In this document: positions 34,863-43,308 of the stretch, piece by piece | Layout of the letters: the number at the start of each line of letters is the position of its first letter | Position numbering within the stretch: position 1 is the stretch's first letter | Assembly: GCA_964036295.1 (NCBI GenBank) | Contig: OZ038473.1 | Location: 12,166,501 to 12,230,500 of the forward strand | Reading direction: 5' to 3' | DNA length: 64,000 nt | Origin: Plumapathes pennacea | Taxonomy: Eukaryota; Cnidaria; Anthozoa; Antipatharia; Myriopathidae | Translations under genes and position numbers: made by a program | Notes under the pieces: model-generated | The model's database searches: none | Seen by the model: the letters and a program-made list of their open reading frames with translations, nothing else | What the model was told of the DNA's origin: nothing

Positions 34863-35344
34863 AGGAAAATTTCTACCGCCACTGCTCGGTTACATGTGCA
34901 TCAGTGAAAGAAAATCAGCCTGGAAATATAAACGTGGCACAGTTTTCAGCCGAAAAAGTCACGTATTCTATTTCCGCACTAAAAATATAAACGAACCCCA
35001 ATGACAGCCCATTGTTGAAAGTTTTCGATCGCTGTTTGCCCGACGACTAACTGACAGAGGAACATTTAAAGTGCCTATAATGGCAATAATACTATTGTTA
35101 AAATCGATTCTACGGCAGGTAAATAGTTGACTAGTAGAATATTTCTTGGTTTGATTATGCTGCGCCTTTGAGTCATGAAGGTCTAAATTTCGAATATGCT
35201 AATGACGTGACGTCCACCCAGGCATTTGGTGTCATTTCTTTCTCCTTGTAAATGAAACTGTTTTCGAATTCAAACAAAACATTTGGTAAAATTATTTATA
35301 CAAATGTCAAACAAACATGGGTGTATTATTTATCATTTATCTCT

Positions 35345-35506
35345 TGTTCCGCAGGGCCAATCCAAAGTTGACACACTTATTAAACTTAAGCATAACACTC
35401 GTTCACTCGGCTTCCCTCCTCCTGGTCCGGCAAAAGAACAACAACAAACTGAGCATGCGCGATGCATAAAAAAAGTCCCGGATACTTGGTATCAGTCTCC
35501 CAAACA
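35345..35506 (-). repeat. 3' LTR of the BEL/Pao element
   Basis: 162 bp, tgttccgcag at the low end and ctcccaaaca at the high end. It is 93% identical to the 5' LTR by eye. Confidence 0.88.
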
Positions 35507-35637
35507 TCCTCCCCTTCTTGCTGTAACAATATCGAAGAATACAACAACATTACTTGGAAAAAACGATAAAAATTCACAATTCAAAAGTCCAAAAAACACT
35601 GTCATTGTCAAATGCTTTCCAAGCCATGGTAGTCCAT

Positions 35638-36765
35638 TCAACGGCTCTCCACAGGGCACAGTTTGGCAACAGGCCTCTTCATAACACATTTCACAACTTG
35701 AACATCAGCCACTCTAACTCTTCCGTCCTCACCCGGATGAGTCTGGACAATACGGCCAAGGGGCCACTTTCCTCTTGGGGCATCGGCTGACATCACAATC
35801 ACTACATCATCCACTTGAATGTTACCTTTCTCTCGATACCACTTCTTTCTCCTGTTCAATCCAGGGAGCCAGTCTTGCATCCACCGATGCCAAAAGCGGC
35901 GCACTAGCTCCTGCACTCGACGCCACCTCCTTTTTGGGTTGAAGGCTGTGCTGTCTACGCTGTCAGGAGCAAATCTTCCGCCCACTTGGCCATGCAAAAA
36001 GTGGTTGGGTGTCAGAGGCTCTAGGTCTTTGGGGTTTACTGCTTGGTAGGTCAGTGGTCGAGAATTGTTCAGTCCCTCGGCTCCTACAACTGCGCTCAGA
36101 AGCTCCTCGTCTGTAATATCAGCACAACCCACAATCGCATTGATGGCTTTCTTTGCTGCCTTTATCATCACCTCATGAACACCACTGAAATGTGGGGCTA
36201 ATGGTGGGTTGAAGTGCCACTTGACTCCATAACTTGCTGTTCTATCCTGGATCCTCTCTTTATCCAAGGCTTCCAATTCCTTCAGTTCATTGTTTCCCCC
36301 AACAAAGTTGGTTCCATTGTCGGAGAGAACGCCCCTTGGTAGCCCATGTCGCGATGCCATTCGAAAGAATGCACTGAGGAAGGAGTCGGTGTCAAGACTG
36401 CATGCCACTTCAAGATGCACTTCTCTGGTGGCCAGACAGGTGAATAAGCATAGGTATCTTTTCTGACGGGTTTTCCCTCTTCCTTGCTTGGTGAAGAAAG
36501 GTCCGCCAAAGTCGACAGAAGTCTGACTGAAGGCACGCAAGGACTTCCAGGTCCAGAGTTCCGGTAACGGGGCCATCACCTGAGTCGCTGGCGTGGCTTT
36601 CCTACGCCTACACTGCATGCACTCTCTTTCCCACTCTGTGATGGCTTCTCTGGCTGATATTATCCAGTACTGGACTGAGGGTTGGGCAAGTACTTGATTG
36701 GTTCCTCTGTGCTGATTCTGTTCATGACTGTTCTTGATTATCAGCTTGGTAATCCAGCGGTTCAC
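35638..36765 (-). CDS. BEL/Pao integrase with C-terminal DUF5641-like domain
   Basis: Open frame of 375 residues, the best-preserved part of the element. The zinc region ends with CMQCRRRKATPATQ; the catalytic core shows VDFGGPFF (first Asp), HGLPRGVLSDNGTNFVG (second Asp) and FSGVHEVMIKAAKKAI (Glu of the DDE triad). The C-terminal part (RRWRRVQELVRRFWHRWMQD .. DDVVIVMSADAPRGKWPLGR) is the DUF5641-type tail of BEL/Pao integrases, continuing into RVRVADVQVV. The start Met shown is only the first in the frame; in a living element this would be part of a polyprotein. By family knowledge it inserts the cDNA into the genome and makes the 5-bp duplication seen here. Confidence 0.8.
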   Translation of the reverse strand: MNRWITKLIIKNSHEQNQHRGTNQVLAQPSVQYWIISAREAITEWERECMQCRRRKATPATQVMAPLPELWTWKSLRAFSQTSVDFGGPFFTKQGRGKTRQKRYLCLFTCLATREVHLEVACSLDTDSFLSAFFRMASRHGLPRGVLSDNGTNFVGGNNELKELEALDKERIQDRTASYGVKWHFNPPLAPHFSGVHEVMIKAAKKAINAIVGCADITDEELLSAVVGAEGLNNSRPLTYQAVNPKDLEPLTPNHFLHGQVGGRFAPDSVDSTAFNPKRRWRRVQELVRRFWHRWMQDWLPGLNRRKKWYREKGNIQVDDVVIVMSADAPRGKWPLGRIVQTHPGEDGRVRVADVQVVKCVMKRPVAKLCPVESR

Positions 36766-36792
36766 CCATGCAGAGACTTTGGTAAGTTTAGT

Positions 36793-37875
36793 TCAGCTTG
36801 AGTATCTGGTTGGGTCGAGTTGGTCCCCACTGGTGGACATGACGAAGGTCTGCTCCTCTGCGTGTGCCTGTGCATGGCACTGTTTCCGGATCTCAATGTC
36901 GGGTTCCTGCTTAGCTTCAATTTTGGTCTCAGGCCATTCTGTCTGAACTTGTCCCAGGAATGATGGCCTGTGCCACCATTTGTCTTCTTGGGCGAGTTCT
37001 GAAACTCTCAGCTCTCTAGTCAATAGGTCAGCTGGGTTCTGTTTGGTCGCTACATGCCTCCACTGTTCTGGGTTGGTCATGCTCTGTATCTCCCCCACAC
37101 GATTGGCTACAAATGGTTTGAATGTCCTACTTCGCCCTCTGATCCAGTAGAGCACATCCATGTTATCCGACCAGAAAATCCATTCAGACTTTGGTATGGT
37201 GAGCACAGTTCCAACAGCTTCAGCAAGTCGGAGTCCGACTATGGCCGCCATGAGATCCAAACGAGGTATGCTCATGGCCCGTAGGGGCGCAACTTGAGAT
37301 TTTGCAGCTACCAAACGACAAGTGACAGTCCCGTCCTCATACAGATGTCTTGTGTATGCAACTGCCCCATATGCCTCCTGAGATGTGTCTGCAAAGGTGT
37401 GCAGGGTTATGCCTCTGACCTTGGTTTGGGCTCTGAGGCATCGAGGAATGCAAAGGTTTGGGAGCTCCCTCAGGTCCTCGAACCACTGCTGAGTCTTCTT
37501 TGATAAGTTCTGGTCCACAGGGTCATCCCAGTCTGCTCCACATGTCCACATCTCCTGCAGGATAATCTTGGCACGCACAATGTAGGGCGCTAAGAAGCCA
37601 AGAGGGTCAAACAAGGTAGCTGTCTTCCTCAGGAAACTGCACTTGGTGTCCTGATCTTTGCTGGGCTGGTTCACTTGAAACTTGAACTCGTCCTCCTTGG
37701 GACACCACAACTCTCTTAGCGTCTTGACAGGAGGTAGCTCACCCTTATCGAGATCCACCTCAGTCACACAATCCGATGATGGTATGTGCTGTAAAACGTC
37801 AGGGTCGTTCAATAGCCACTTCCTCGCATGCATTGCGGCAGACGCCCACAGTTGCAATAGCTGCCTATAACTCAA
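36793..37875 (-). CDS. BEL/Pao RT C-terminal region and RNase H
   Basis: 360-residue open frame. After an unassigned lead (MSYRQLLQLW..) it holds the RT connection (CSFLRKTATLFDPLGFLAPY), the RNase H start (THTFADTS-type TLHTFADTSQEAYGAV with the first Asp), SIPRLDLMAAIVGLRLAEAV (Glu/Asp helix) and WSDNMDVLYWIRG (catalytic Asp). Spacing and motifs are standard for BEL/Pao. It follows the RT catalytic frame at 37865-38077 after a small frameshift. Confidence 0.75.
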   Translation of the reverse strand: MSYRQLLQLWASAAMHARKWLLNDPDVLQHIPSSDCVTEVDLDKGELPPVKTLRELWCPKEDEFKFQVNQPSKDQDTKCSFLRKTATLFDPLGFLAPYIVRAKIILQEMWTCGADWDDPVDQNLSKKTQQWFEDLRELPNLCIPRCLRAQTKVRGITLHTFADTSQEAYGAVAYTRHLYEDGTVTCRLVAAKSQVAPLRAMSIPRLDLMAAIVGLRLAEAVGTVLTIPKSEWIFWSDNMDVLYWIRGRSRTFKPFVANRVGEIQSMTNPEQWRHVATKQNPADLLTRELRVSELAQEDKWWHRPSFLGQVQTEWPETKIEAKQEPDIEIRKQCHAQAHAEEQTFVMSTSGDQLDPTRYSS

Positions 37876-39314
37876 TTCCTGTCTTCACATCTGGTACTGA
37901 GTTCACACTGTCATCCATGTAACTACTCTTTAGGACTGTCTCGGCTCCCAAGGGGAATGTTGACCGGCACTTCTGGGCATGCTGTTGGGCAACAAACTGG
38001 GCCTGGAATGGAGATGCATTTACTCCAAAGACAACAAGTTCAAACTTGAATACATCAGGTTCTCTCTGTGAATTCAAGTCTCGCCACAGGAAGCGGTGAT
38101 ACGGTCAGTCCTCTGGCTTCAGTTTGATCTGCAGATACATCTCCTTGATGTCACACATCACAGCCACAGGGTCACATCGAAATTGCAGTAGCACTGCAAA
38201 CAGTTCATTTTGTAGCTTAGGACCTTGAAGCACAGCATCGTTGAGAGACACGCCTTTGCACTTAGCTGACGCATCAAACACAATCTGGGTCTCAGGAAAG
38301 TGGGGCAGGTACCAAACCTGATCAGGCTTCTTCTCTTCTGTTGGCACCTTGCGAATGTATCCTTTCCTCTGATACTCGTGAAGTACATCACTGTAGGTGT
38401 GGCCAACTTCAGGGAATTTCTGCAATCGTTTCTCTGTGTTCTGCAGTCGATGTAGTGCCATACTGAAGTTGTCTGGTAGTGCTCCTTTAAGCCTGGTCCT
38501 CACTAGCGCATAAGCATAAGCATAAGCATAAGCATAAGAATAAGAGAGCGACAGTGGCGACATAAGCATAAGCATAAGGAACGAACATGTTTGATCCTTA
38601 TGCTTATGCTTATGTCGCCACTGTCGCTCTCTTATTCTTATGCTTATGCTTATGCGCTAGTGAGGACCAGGCTTTACTGGCTTTCCAGGGCATACCAACA
38701 CTGTAGTGGCCATCTTCAAAGGTGACAGATTCAGCGTCTTTCTTTCTTGCAAGCTTCTCCTCTTGGTTAACATTCTGATTTTCCTTGGGTTCTTCAATGT
38801 CCCAGAATCGTCGAATAAGAGTGTTCAGATTGTCTGATTCATTCATGAAGAAAGTGAAATTTGTCTGGATCCTGGCTGCATCTAATTTGGGACTGCCAAT
38901 GTAGGTCCATCCCAGTGGGGTCAGTCTGGCTATGGGTTCTCCAGGTTGTCCCCTCACATCTTCCAATGAGTACAGTAAGTCTGACTGATCTACTCCAATC
39001 AAAAGGTCTATGATAGGCTTGGGTCCTATGGTTGGAAACTTGATTCCCTTTAGGTGTTCCCATTTGGACTTGTATACATTCCAATCCACCACCTGCATGT
39101 TGCCGGTAACTTGTTCTGTTGTATAGGCCGATGCTGCCTTGAACACCTTTCCATCTGAGCTGCTAATGTTGAACTCCACTATGGAGCTGTCTAACTTTTC
39201 CTGGTTGTCATTCAGTACATTCACAGTCAGTTCATGAGGTTTCCCTTCCAGGCCAAGCTCCTCGGCAACATCACTGTTCAGATGTTGCAACATTCTCATT
39301 CTGGCACTTGTCAC
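37865..39314 (-). pseudogene. BEL/Pao protease and RT core, frameshifted and interrupted
   Basis: 38674-39314: A17-type aspartic protease region and following domain (IVEFNISSSDGKVFKAASAY, WEHLKGIKFPTIGPKP, LLIGVDQSDLLYSLEDVRGQ). 38105-38489: RT fingers (VWYLPHFPE, VFDASAKCKGVSLNDAVLQG, CDIKEMYLQIKLKPED). 37865-38077: RT palm with the catalytic YMDD box (SSYMDDSVNS). The frame breaks near 38490-38673 because of the palindromic insertion and again near 38100. Confidence 0.75.
38490..38673. mobile_element. 184-bp palindromic MITE nested in the BEL element
   Basis: Ends agcctggtcctcactagcgc and gcgctagtgaggaccaggct are perfect inverted repeats, and nearly the whole element folds back. Both arms carry cataag hexamer runs (five repeats in one outer arm, three in the other) and gagagcgacagtggcgac. 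A direct TTA on each side (38487-38489 and 38674-38676) fits a 3-bp target duplication. The other BEL copy (ccagttaaggagcac near 14636) shows the empty site. The 3-bp TTA/TAA target suggests, but does not prove, mobilisation by a PIF/Harbinger-type transposase. Confidence 0.8.
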
Positions 39315-40615
39315 TTATCCATTGCTTATACTTAGTGAGAAGGTTCCTGTTGAACTTTCGCTGTAGAGTTGTGTAGAGGGACCCATTCCCCAACTCAGCT
39401 TCCTGACCAGCATCTGTCAGGTTCACAATGATTGCATCCAGAAGTTCAGCAAATCCTTCAAGGTCCTTCTCGTTCCCTTCTCTCAAAGGTTTAAATGTAT
39501 CCAATTCTTCCAGCTTGAGTGTTAGAGCTCTGCGTGTCCCACCTATTTACGTTCTAGTCAGTTCTTTGCTGCTTCATAAGCTGCTGCGGAGTGTCCCAGG
39601 TTTTCTACAACCTTCAAGGCTTCACCTTGAAGGCATTCACACATTCTCAATAACTTGTATTCAGGGGTAGCTCTGGCTTGGTCAACACACGAATAGAAGG
39701 CTGCTTTCCAAGCCTCATAATTCTTCTTCTGCCAGAGAACTTAGGAACACTCACTCTCTTCAGTAGTAGTGCTACAGAATCAATACTGAGCTGGTCTCTT
39801 GTGGAGTTTGATGGTCGATCACTACCACAAATTATAGGTAACAACTGCGGAGTAGTCAGTGTACCACTCGATATCAAGTTCATGTTCGAGGGATTCAATG
39901 TTACAGAAGAGTGGGTCGGGCTAAGCGATTCCTGCACTGAGGTTACAGGTGTCAATGCAGCTTGTGACTGGGAGTGAATGGGTTGATTCACTTGGAGTAC
40001 TGGCTCAGACACTGAAGCCTGAGGGTGAAAGGGAGTGGATGTAACAATTTCAGTGGCCAAGGGTGAAGAAAATATAGCTGTACCTGCTTCAATCTGAGGA
40101 CGTAGCATGTCCTGAACTCTTCTTGTGGCAGCTGTTGTTTTCCACGACGTTTCTCTTGAATTTCTCCTTGGCATTCTGCATAAGTTCTTTCAAGATCTTG
40201 TGCGATTCAGTTAAACTCTGCTTCTTGCTGTGTGATCTCCCGTTCCAGTTGTTCAATTTGTTGTTTAATCAAGGACTGTCCAGTGGTCGCTGATTTGGAA
40301 ACATGTGCAGTGTCACTCCGACTGCCATCTAAGTAGCCTTTTTACAATCAGCTCGGTATCGTTGAAATCTCCTTTGACAGTCTCTAGTTCACATGACACA
40401 GCTCTCAGTTTCACAAATTCTCCGGCAGTCTCCTAATGCGATTCCAAGTTTTCACACGCACAAACTACGCTTTCAAACACCTCAGTGAAAGAATCCAAGC
40501 ATTCAATTACCTGCGTTCTGGAAGACTGTCCGCCTTCCATGGTCATCAACAATTTAGTTCTGCTCCAAGTGTAAGCGCCTTTGGCCCTGGCTTTTTCTCG
40601 CTTTAGTTTCTCCAT
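39271..40615 (-). pseudogene. BEL/Pao gag remnants
   Basis: Three frames in series: 40433-40615 (MEKLKREKARAKGAYTW.., directly after the primer-binding site), 39647-40174 (Ser/Thr/Pro-rich linker ending KRVSVPKFSGRR, the start of a DUF1759-like gag domain) and 39271-39504 (LDTFKPLREGNEKDLEGF-type end of that domain). Frameshifts separate them, so no full gag can be made. Confidence 0.65.
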
Positions 40616-40652
40616 CTTAATTCGTTGTTACAACCTCACTCTGCTACCAAAA

Positions 40653-40814
40653 TGTTCCGCAGGGCCAATCCAAAGTCAACACACTTATTAAACTTAAACA
40701 TAACACTCATTCACTCGGCTTCCCTCCTCGTGGTCCGGCAAAAGAGCAACAACAAACTGAGCATGCGCGATGCATAAACAAAGTCCTGGATACTCGGTAT
40801 CAATCTCCCGAACA
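40653..40814 (-). repeat. 5' LTR of the BEL/Pao element
   Basis: 162 bp, tgttccgcag to ctcccgaaca, adjacent to the primer-binding site at its low-coordinate side. Confidence 0.88.
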
Positions 40815-40819
40815 TCTCT

Positions 40820-41307
40820 ATCAGCAAGTTCTTGTATAATAAGTTAGTCATGGTAGACGTCACATCATTAGCATATTCAAAATTTAAACATTCATATCTC
40901 ATAGGAGCAACATTCAAACCAAAAAAATTATACTAATCAACTATTTACCTGACATAGAATCGATTTAATCAATAACATTTTTGCCATTATAGGCACTTTA
41001 AAAACTGAATAGAGGTCTGGATTATTACCCTTGCATCAAATATTTCATCTAGCGATAGTACAAAGCTTTGAGTCAATGTTTAAAACCTTTTCACTCCAAT
41101 GACAGAATTCAAATTCTACCAAAGATCCAAGAAGAAAACATACAGTTAATGATGTAGTGAAAATAAATAACAATCAGCTCAGTACTGAATCGATGCTGCT
41201 GTTGCACTGCACATAGATAATCTTGTTAAACAGTATTTTACTGAATAATCTATAAGGTGTTTACAACTACTTACTTATGAAGGATTAACTTTCAACCATC
41301 CACTTAC
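40820..41307. other. spacer between the BEL insertion and the small TATA cassette
   Basis: 40850-41000 matches 52530-52650 directly and 35060-35200 in inverted form. 41080-41200 contains a partial TTAA-type MITE. gttgcactgcac with gctgctg (41205) also occurs at 53085 and, inverted, at 17145. No gene seen. Confidence 0.5.
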
Positions 41308-42672
41308 AGCTTGGGTCGCCACAGACATGCACAGCCACAAGCACACTTCACAGCAGCCAGCCATGATTAGAAGATGCCTTCACTGAAACAAATGAAAGAA
41401 TAAATAAACACTCTGGTTAATTGACTAATTTAGATGTCAAAGTATTGTACGATCGCTTCTCAAACGACATGCTTGTCACTAGTCATTCACTGAATATAAA
41501 ATTGTCACTACCACATAAAATTAAGCGCCACTGAATAAAAACAATGAATCAGGAATGCAAATCATGAGTTTTTAGCATACTTAATCATCAAGGACTCAGA
41601 CTGGCAGGAAGAAATATCAACCTTGTTCAACCATCCACTTACAGCTTGGGTCGCAGCAGACATGCACAGCCACAAGCACACTTCACAGCAGCCATCCATG
41701 ATTAGAAGATGCCTTCACTGAAACAAATGAAAGAATAAAGAAACACTCTGGTTAATTGACTAATTTAGATGTCAAAGTATTGTACGATCGCTTCTCGAAT
41801 GACATGCTTATCACTAGTCATTCACTGAATATAAAATTGTCACTACCACATAAAATTAAGCGCCACTGAATAAAAACAATGAATCAGGAATGCAAATCAT
41901 GAGTTTTTAGCATACTTAATCATCAAGGACTCAGACTGGCATGAAGAAATATCAACCTTGTTCCAGAGCCAGACTGAACAAAAAATATACCCTGTTCCAG
42001 AGAGAAACGGTGATTTGTATACCCTGTTCCAGAGTCGGAGAGGCAAAAAGTATACCCTGTTGAGCGGCACATCCCTGTATAGCCCATATATGGGAGTTGC
42101 CCCACCACCAGGTGCTTATCCCTAAGCATATGGCTGGCGGATGTAAAGATTAAAGGTTTCAATCGAATCCACCTTAACTTTCTCTCTTTGCAAAGCGAAG
42201 TACCCTGGTTCCAGAGGTTCCTCGCTTGCCAATGGCTCACCAGAGAGCAACAAAGACTATAAATGGTGGCGAGGGAACCTCTGGCGTGCGACGTAGCAAC
42301 CTTACTTCCATGCCAGTTCTTCTCGCTCGCAATTGCCATTGTGTTTGTCAAACATTAAACAATCAGCGACGAAGTTCTGCTGAACTCATGGAAGTGACAT
42401 GGAAGTGAAGTTGGTACCTCGCACGCCCTTTCCGCTCGCTTCGTCGTTCTTGTCGGAAAACTCTTGAAGGAGTAATATAAGGAACTCTGGAAGCAGGGTA
42501 CAAGTGAAGCTGTACCTACTACTGTCACCTAGTAGCTTAGCGTCCTTTAACATTCTTGCAAACATTTTCTGCTAAAATTCACTCACCTGAAAATATACTG
42601 AAGACATCGTGGCGAGGGCCAGAGCTGAGAAAACGTGCACCCCGAGCAAAGCTGAACTAAATTACAGCCTGG
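41308..42672 (-). other. small TATA-driven transcription unit X1 (two copies of exon 2)
   Basis: Minus strand: a TATA box (42701-42708), an inferred first exon to 42587 ending ATGTCTTCAGTATATTTTCA(G) before GTGAGTG, then two exon-2 copies at 41643-41717 and 41308-41382, a 333-bp tandem duplication. Each has a tttgtttcag acceptor and a GTAAGT donor. Exon 2 contains MAGCCEVCLWLCMSVATQA, which looks like a short Cys-rich signal peptide, but an upstream in-frame stop means exon 1 can only be leader if this ATG is used. No later coding exon was found; the BEL element now sits downstream. It may be a truncated secreted-peptide gene or a non-coding RNA. Confidence 0.4.
42211..42284. repeat. 74-bp TIR element (CCAGAGGTTCCTCGC ends)
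   Basis: Ends ccagaggttcctcgc and gcgagggaacctctgg are inverted repeats. Related to 33583-33697. Confidence 0.5.
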
Positions 42673-42700
42673 AGTCGTCTCAAAGTCCATGACAGTACCT

Positions 42701-42708
42701 TATATATA
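42701..42708 (-). promoter_or_regulatory. TATA box of unit X1
   Basis: TATATATA in cactgtatatataaggtact on the minus strand. The same 20-base context occurs at 54085-54092 before unit X2. Confidence 0.5.
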
Positions 42709-42835
42709 CAGTGTGGACTATTAAACTGGCTTTGAAACGATGATAAAGCCTTCACTCCAAATTTTCCGCCATTTTCGAACGCGTGCGTTGGACTAGTTCC
42801 CAGATTCCTCGCAATGTAGAGGGGTGGAGTTTACT

Positions 42836-42910
42836 CATCCTCGTTCCCAGGCTCTTTTCCCTACCCTCGCCTGGGGGCGGGGTAGGGAAAAGAGCCTGGG
42901 AACGAGGATG
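42836..42910. repeat. 75-bp perfect-arm hairpin
   Basis: Arms of 31 bp (catcctcgttcccaggctct ..) match perfectly around a 13-base loop. Single-arm relatives occur at 22873-22930 and 43629-43670. Confidence 0.75.
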
Positions 42911-43251
42911 CATTTTACTCTCGTCAAGGATGATACTCGTGGTGATGATAAATGACTATTTGTGATAGTGGGGGTGGAGCCGTGGTAGATGAAAGTTAAT
43001 TACAGCTGCCGTGCCCGTTTTCGATAATCAAACTCTCCTTCAGTTGCCCGCTTGCTTGTATTAAATCTTACTTGCTTAAAACTAGGGCGTGTAACAACTG
43101 CGAAAATCGTGTGACTGTTATCAGAAGATGGCTATGTTGATTTAAATTTCTGTAGAAAAGTCGAAAAAGACACAACTTTAAAACTCCAAGTTAATGAGTC
43201 GGTTATTCTAATCGGCAAGACCAAACACACAACTAGTTTTCCCACAAATAT

Positions 43252-43257
43252 TTTATT
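43252..43257 (-). promoter_or_regulatory. polyadenylation signal of LOX B
   Basis: AATAAA on the minus strand about 52 bp past the stop, the same position as in LOX A and C. Confidence 0.6.
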
Positions 43258-43308
43258 CTGTTTCACCATAAGTATTAATCACAACGCTTGGAATCAGAAC
43301 ACTCGTGT

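Larger units (their letters stand above)
29943..35339. other. duplicated, repeat-filled spacer upstream of LOX A
   Basis: No protein gene seen. It holds a degraded TTAA-type MITE (30080-30240), three foldback elements, a 5'-exon/promoter candidate (32719-32870), and several blocks that recur upstream of LOX B: the tgacatcaaactc..gatatggaactcaaat..gccaaca block (31645, 33300; also 49040, 50408, 51060 and 51895), tttctcttgtgaatttatga (31490 and 33112; 50890), and the gagttgctagttacgagttg to aaaaagcaggctcggcagaa block (33990-34120; 52250-52385). A near-exact 130-bp duplicate (gtaaacgttctgataattat ..) lies at 32325 and 32545. 35060-35200 is an inverted match to 40850-41000. Confidence 0.6.
35345..40814 (-). 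mobile_element. structurally complete BEL/Pao LTR retrotransposon (5470 bp)
   Basis: Bounded by two 162-bp LTRs (35345-35506 and 40653-40814) starting and ending tgtt..aaca in plus orientation and flanked by the 5-bp direct repeat TCTCT (35340-35344 and 40815-40819), the target duplication. The primer-binding site next to the 5' LTR reads ttttggtagcagag on the minus strand. Coding order on minus is gag, protease, RT, RNase H, integrase, the BEL/Pao order. The LTRs differ at 11 of 162 positions by my count, so insertion is not recent. gag and the protease/RT region are frameshifted, and a 184-bp palindromic element interrupts pol. It is not autonomous now. Confidence 0.88.
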
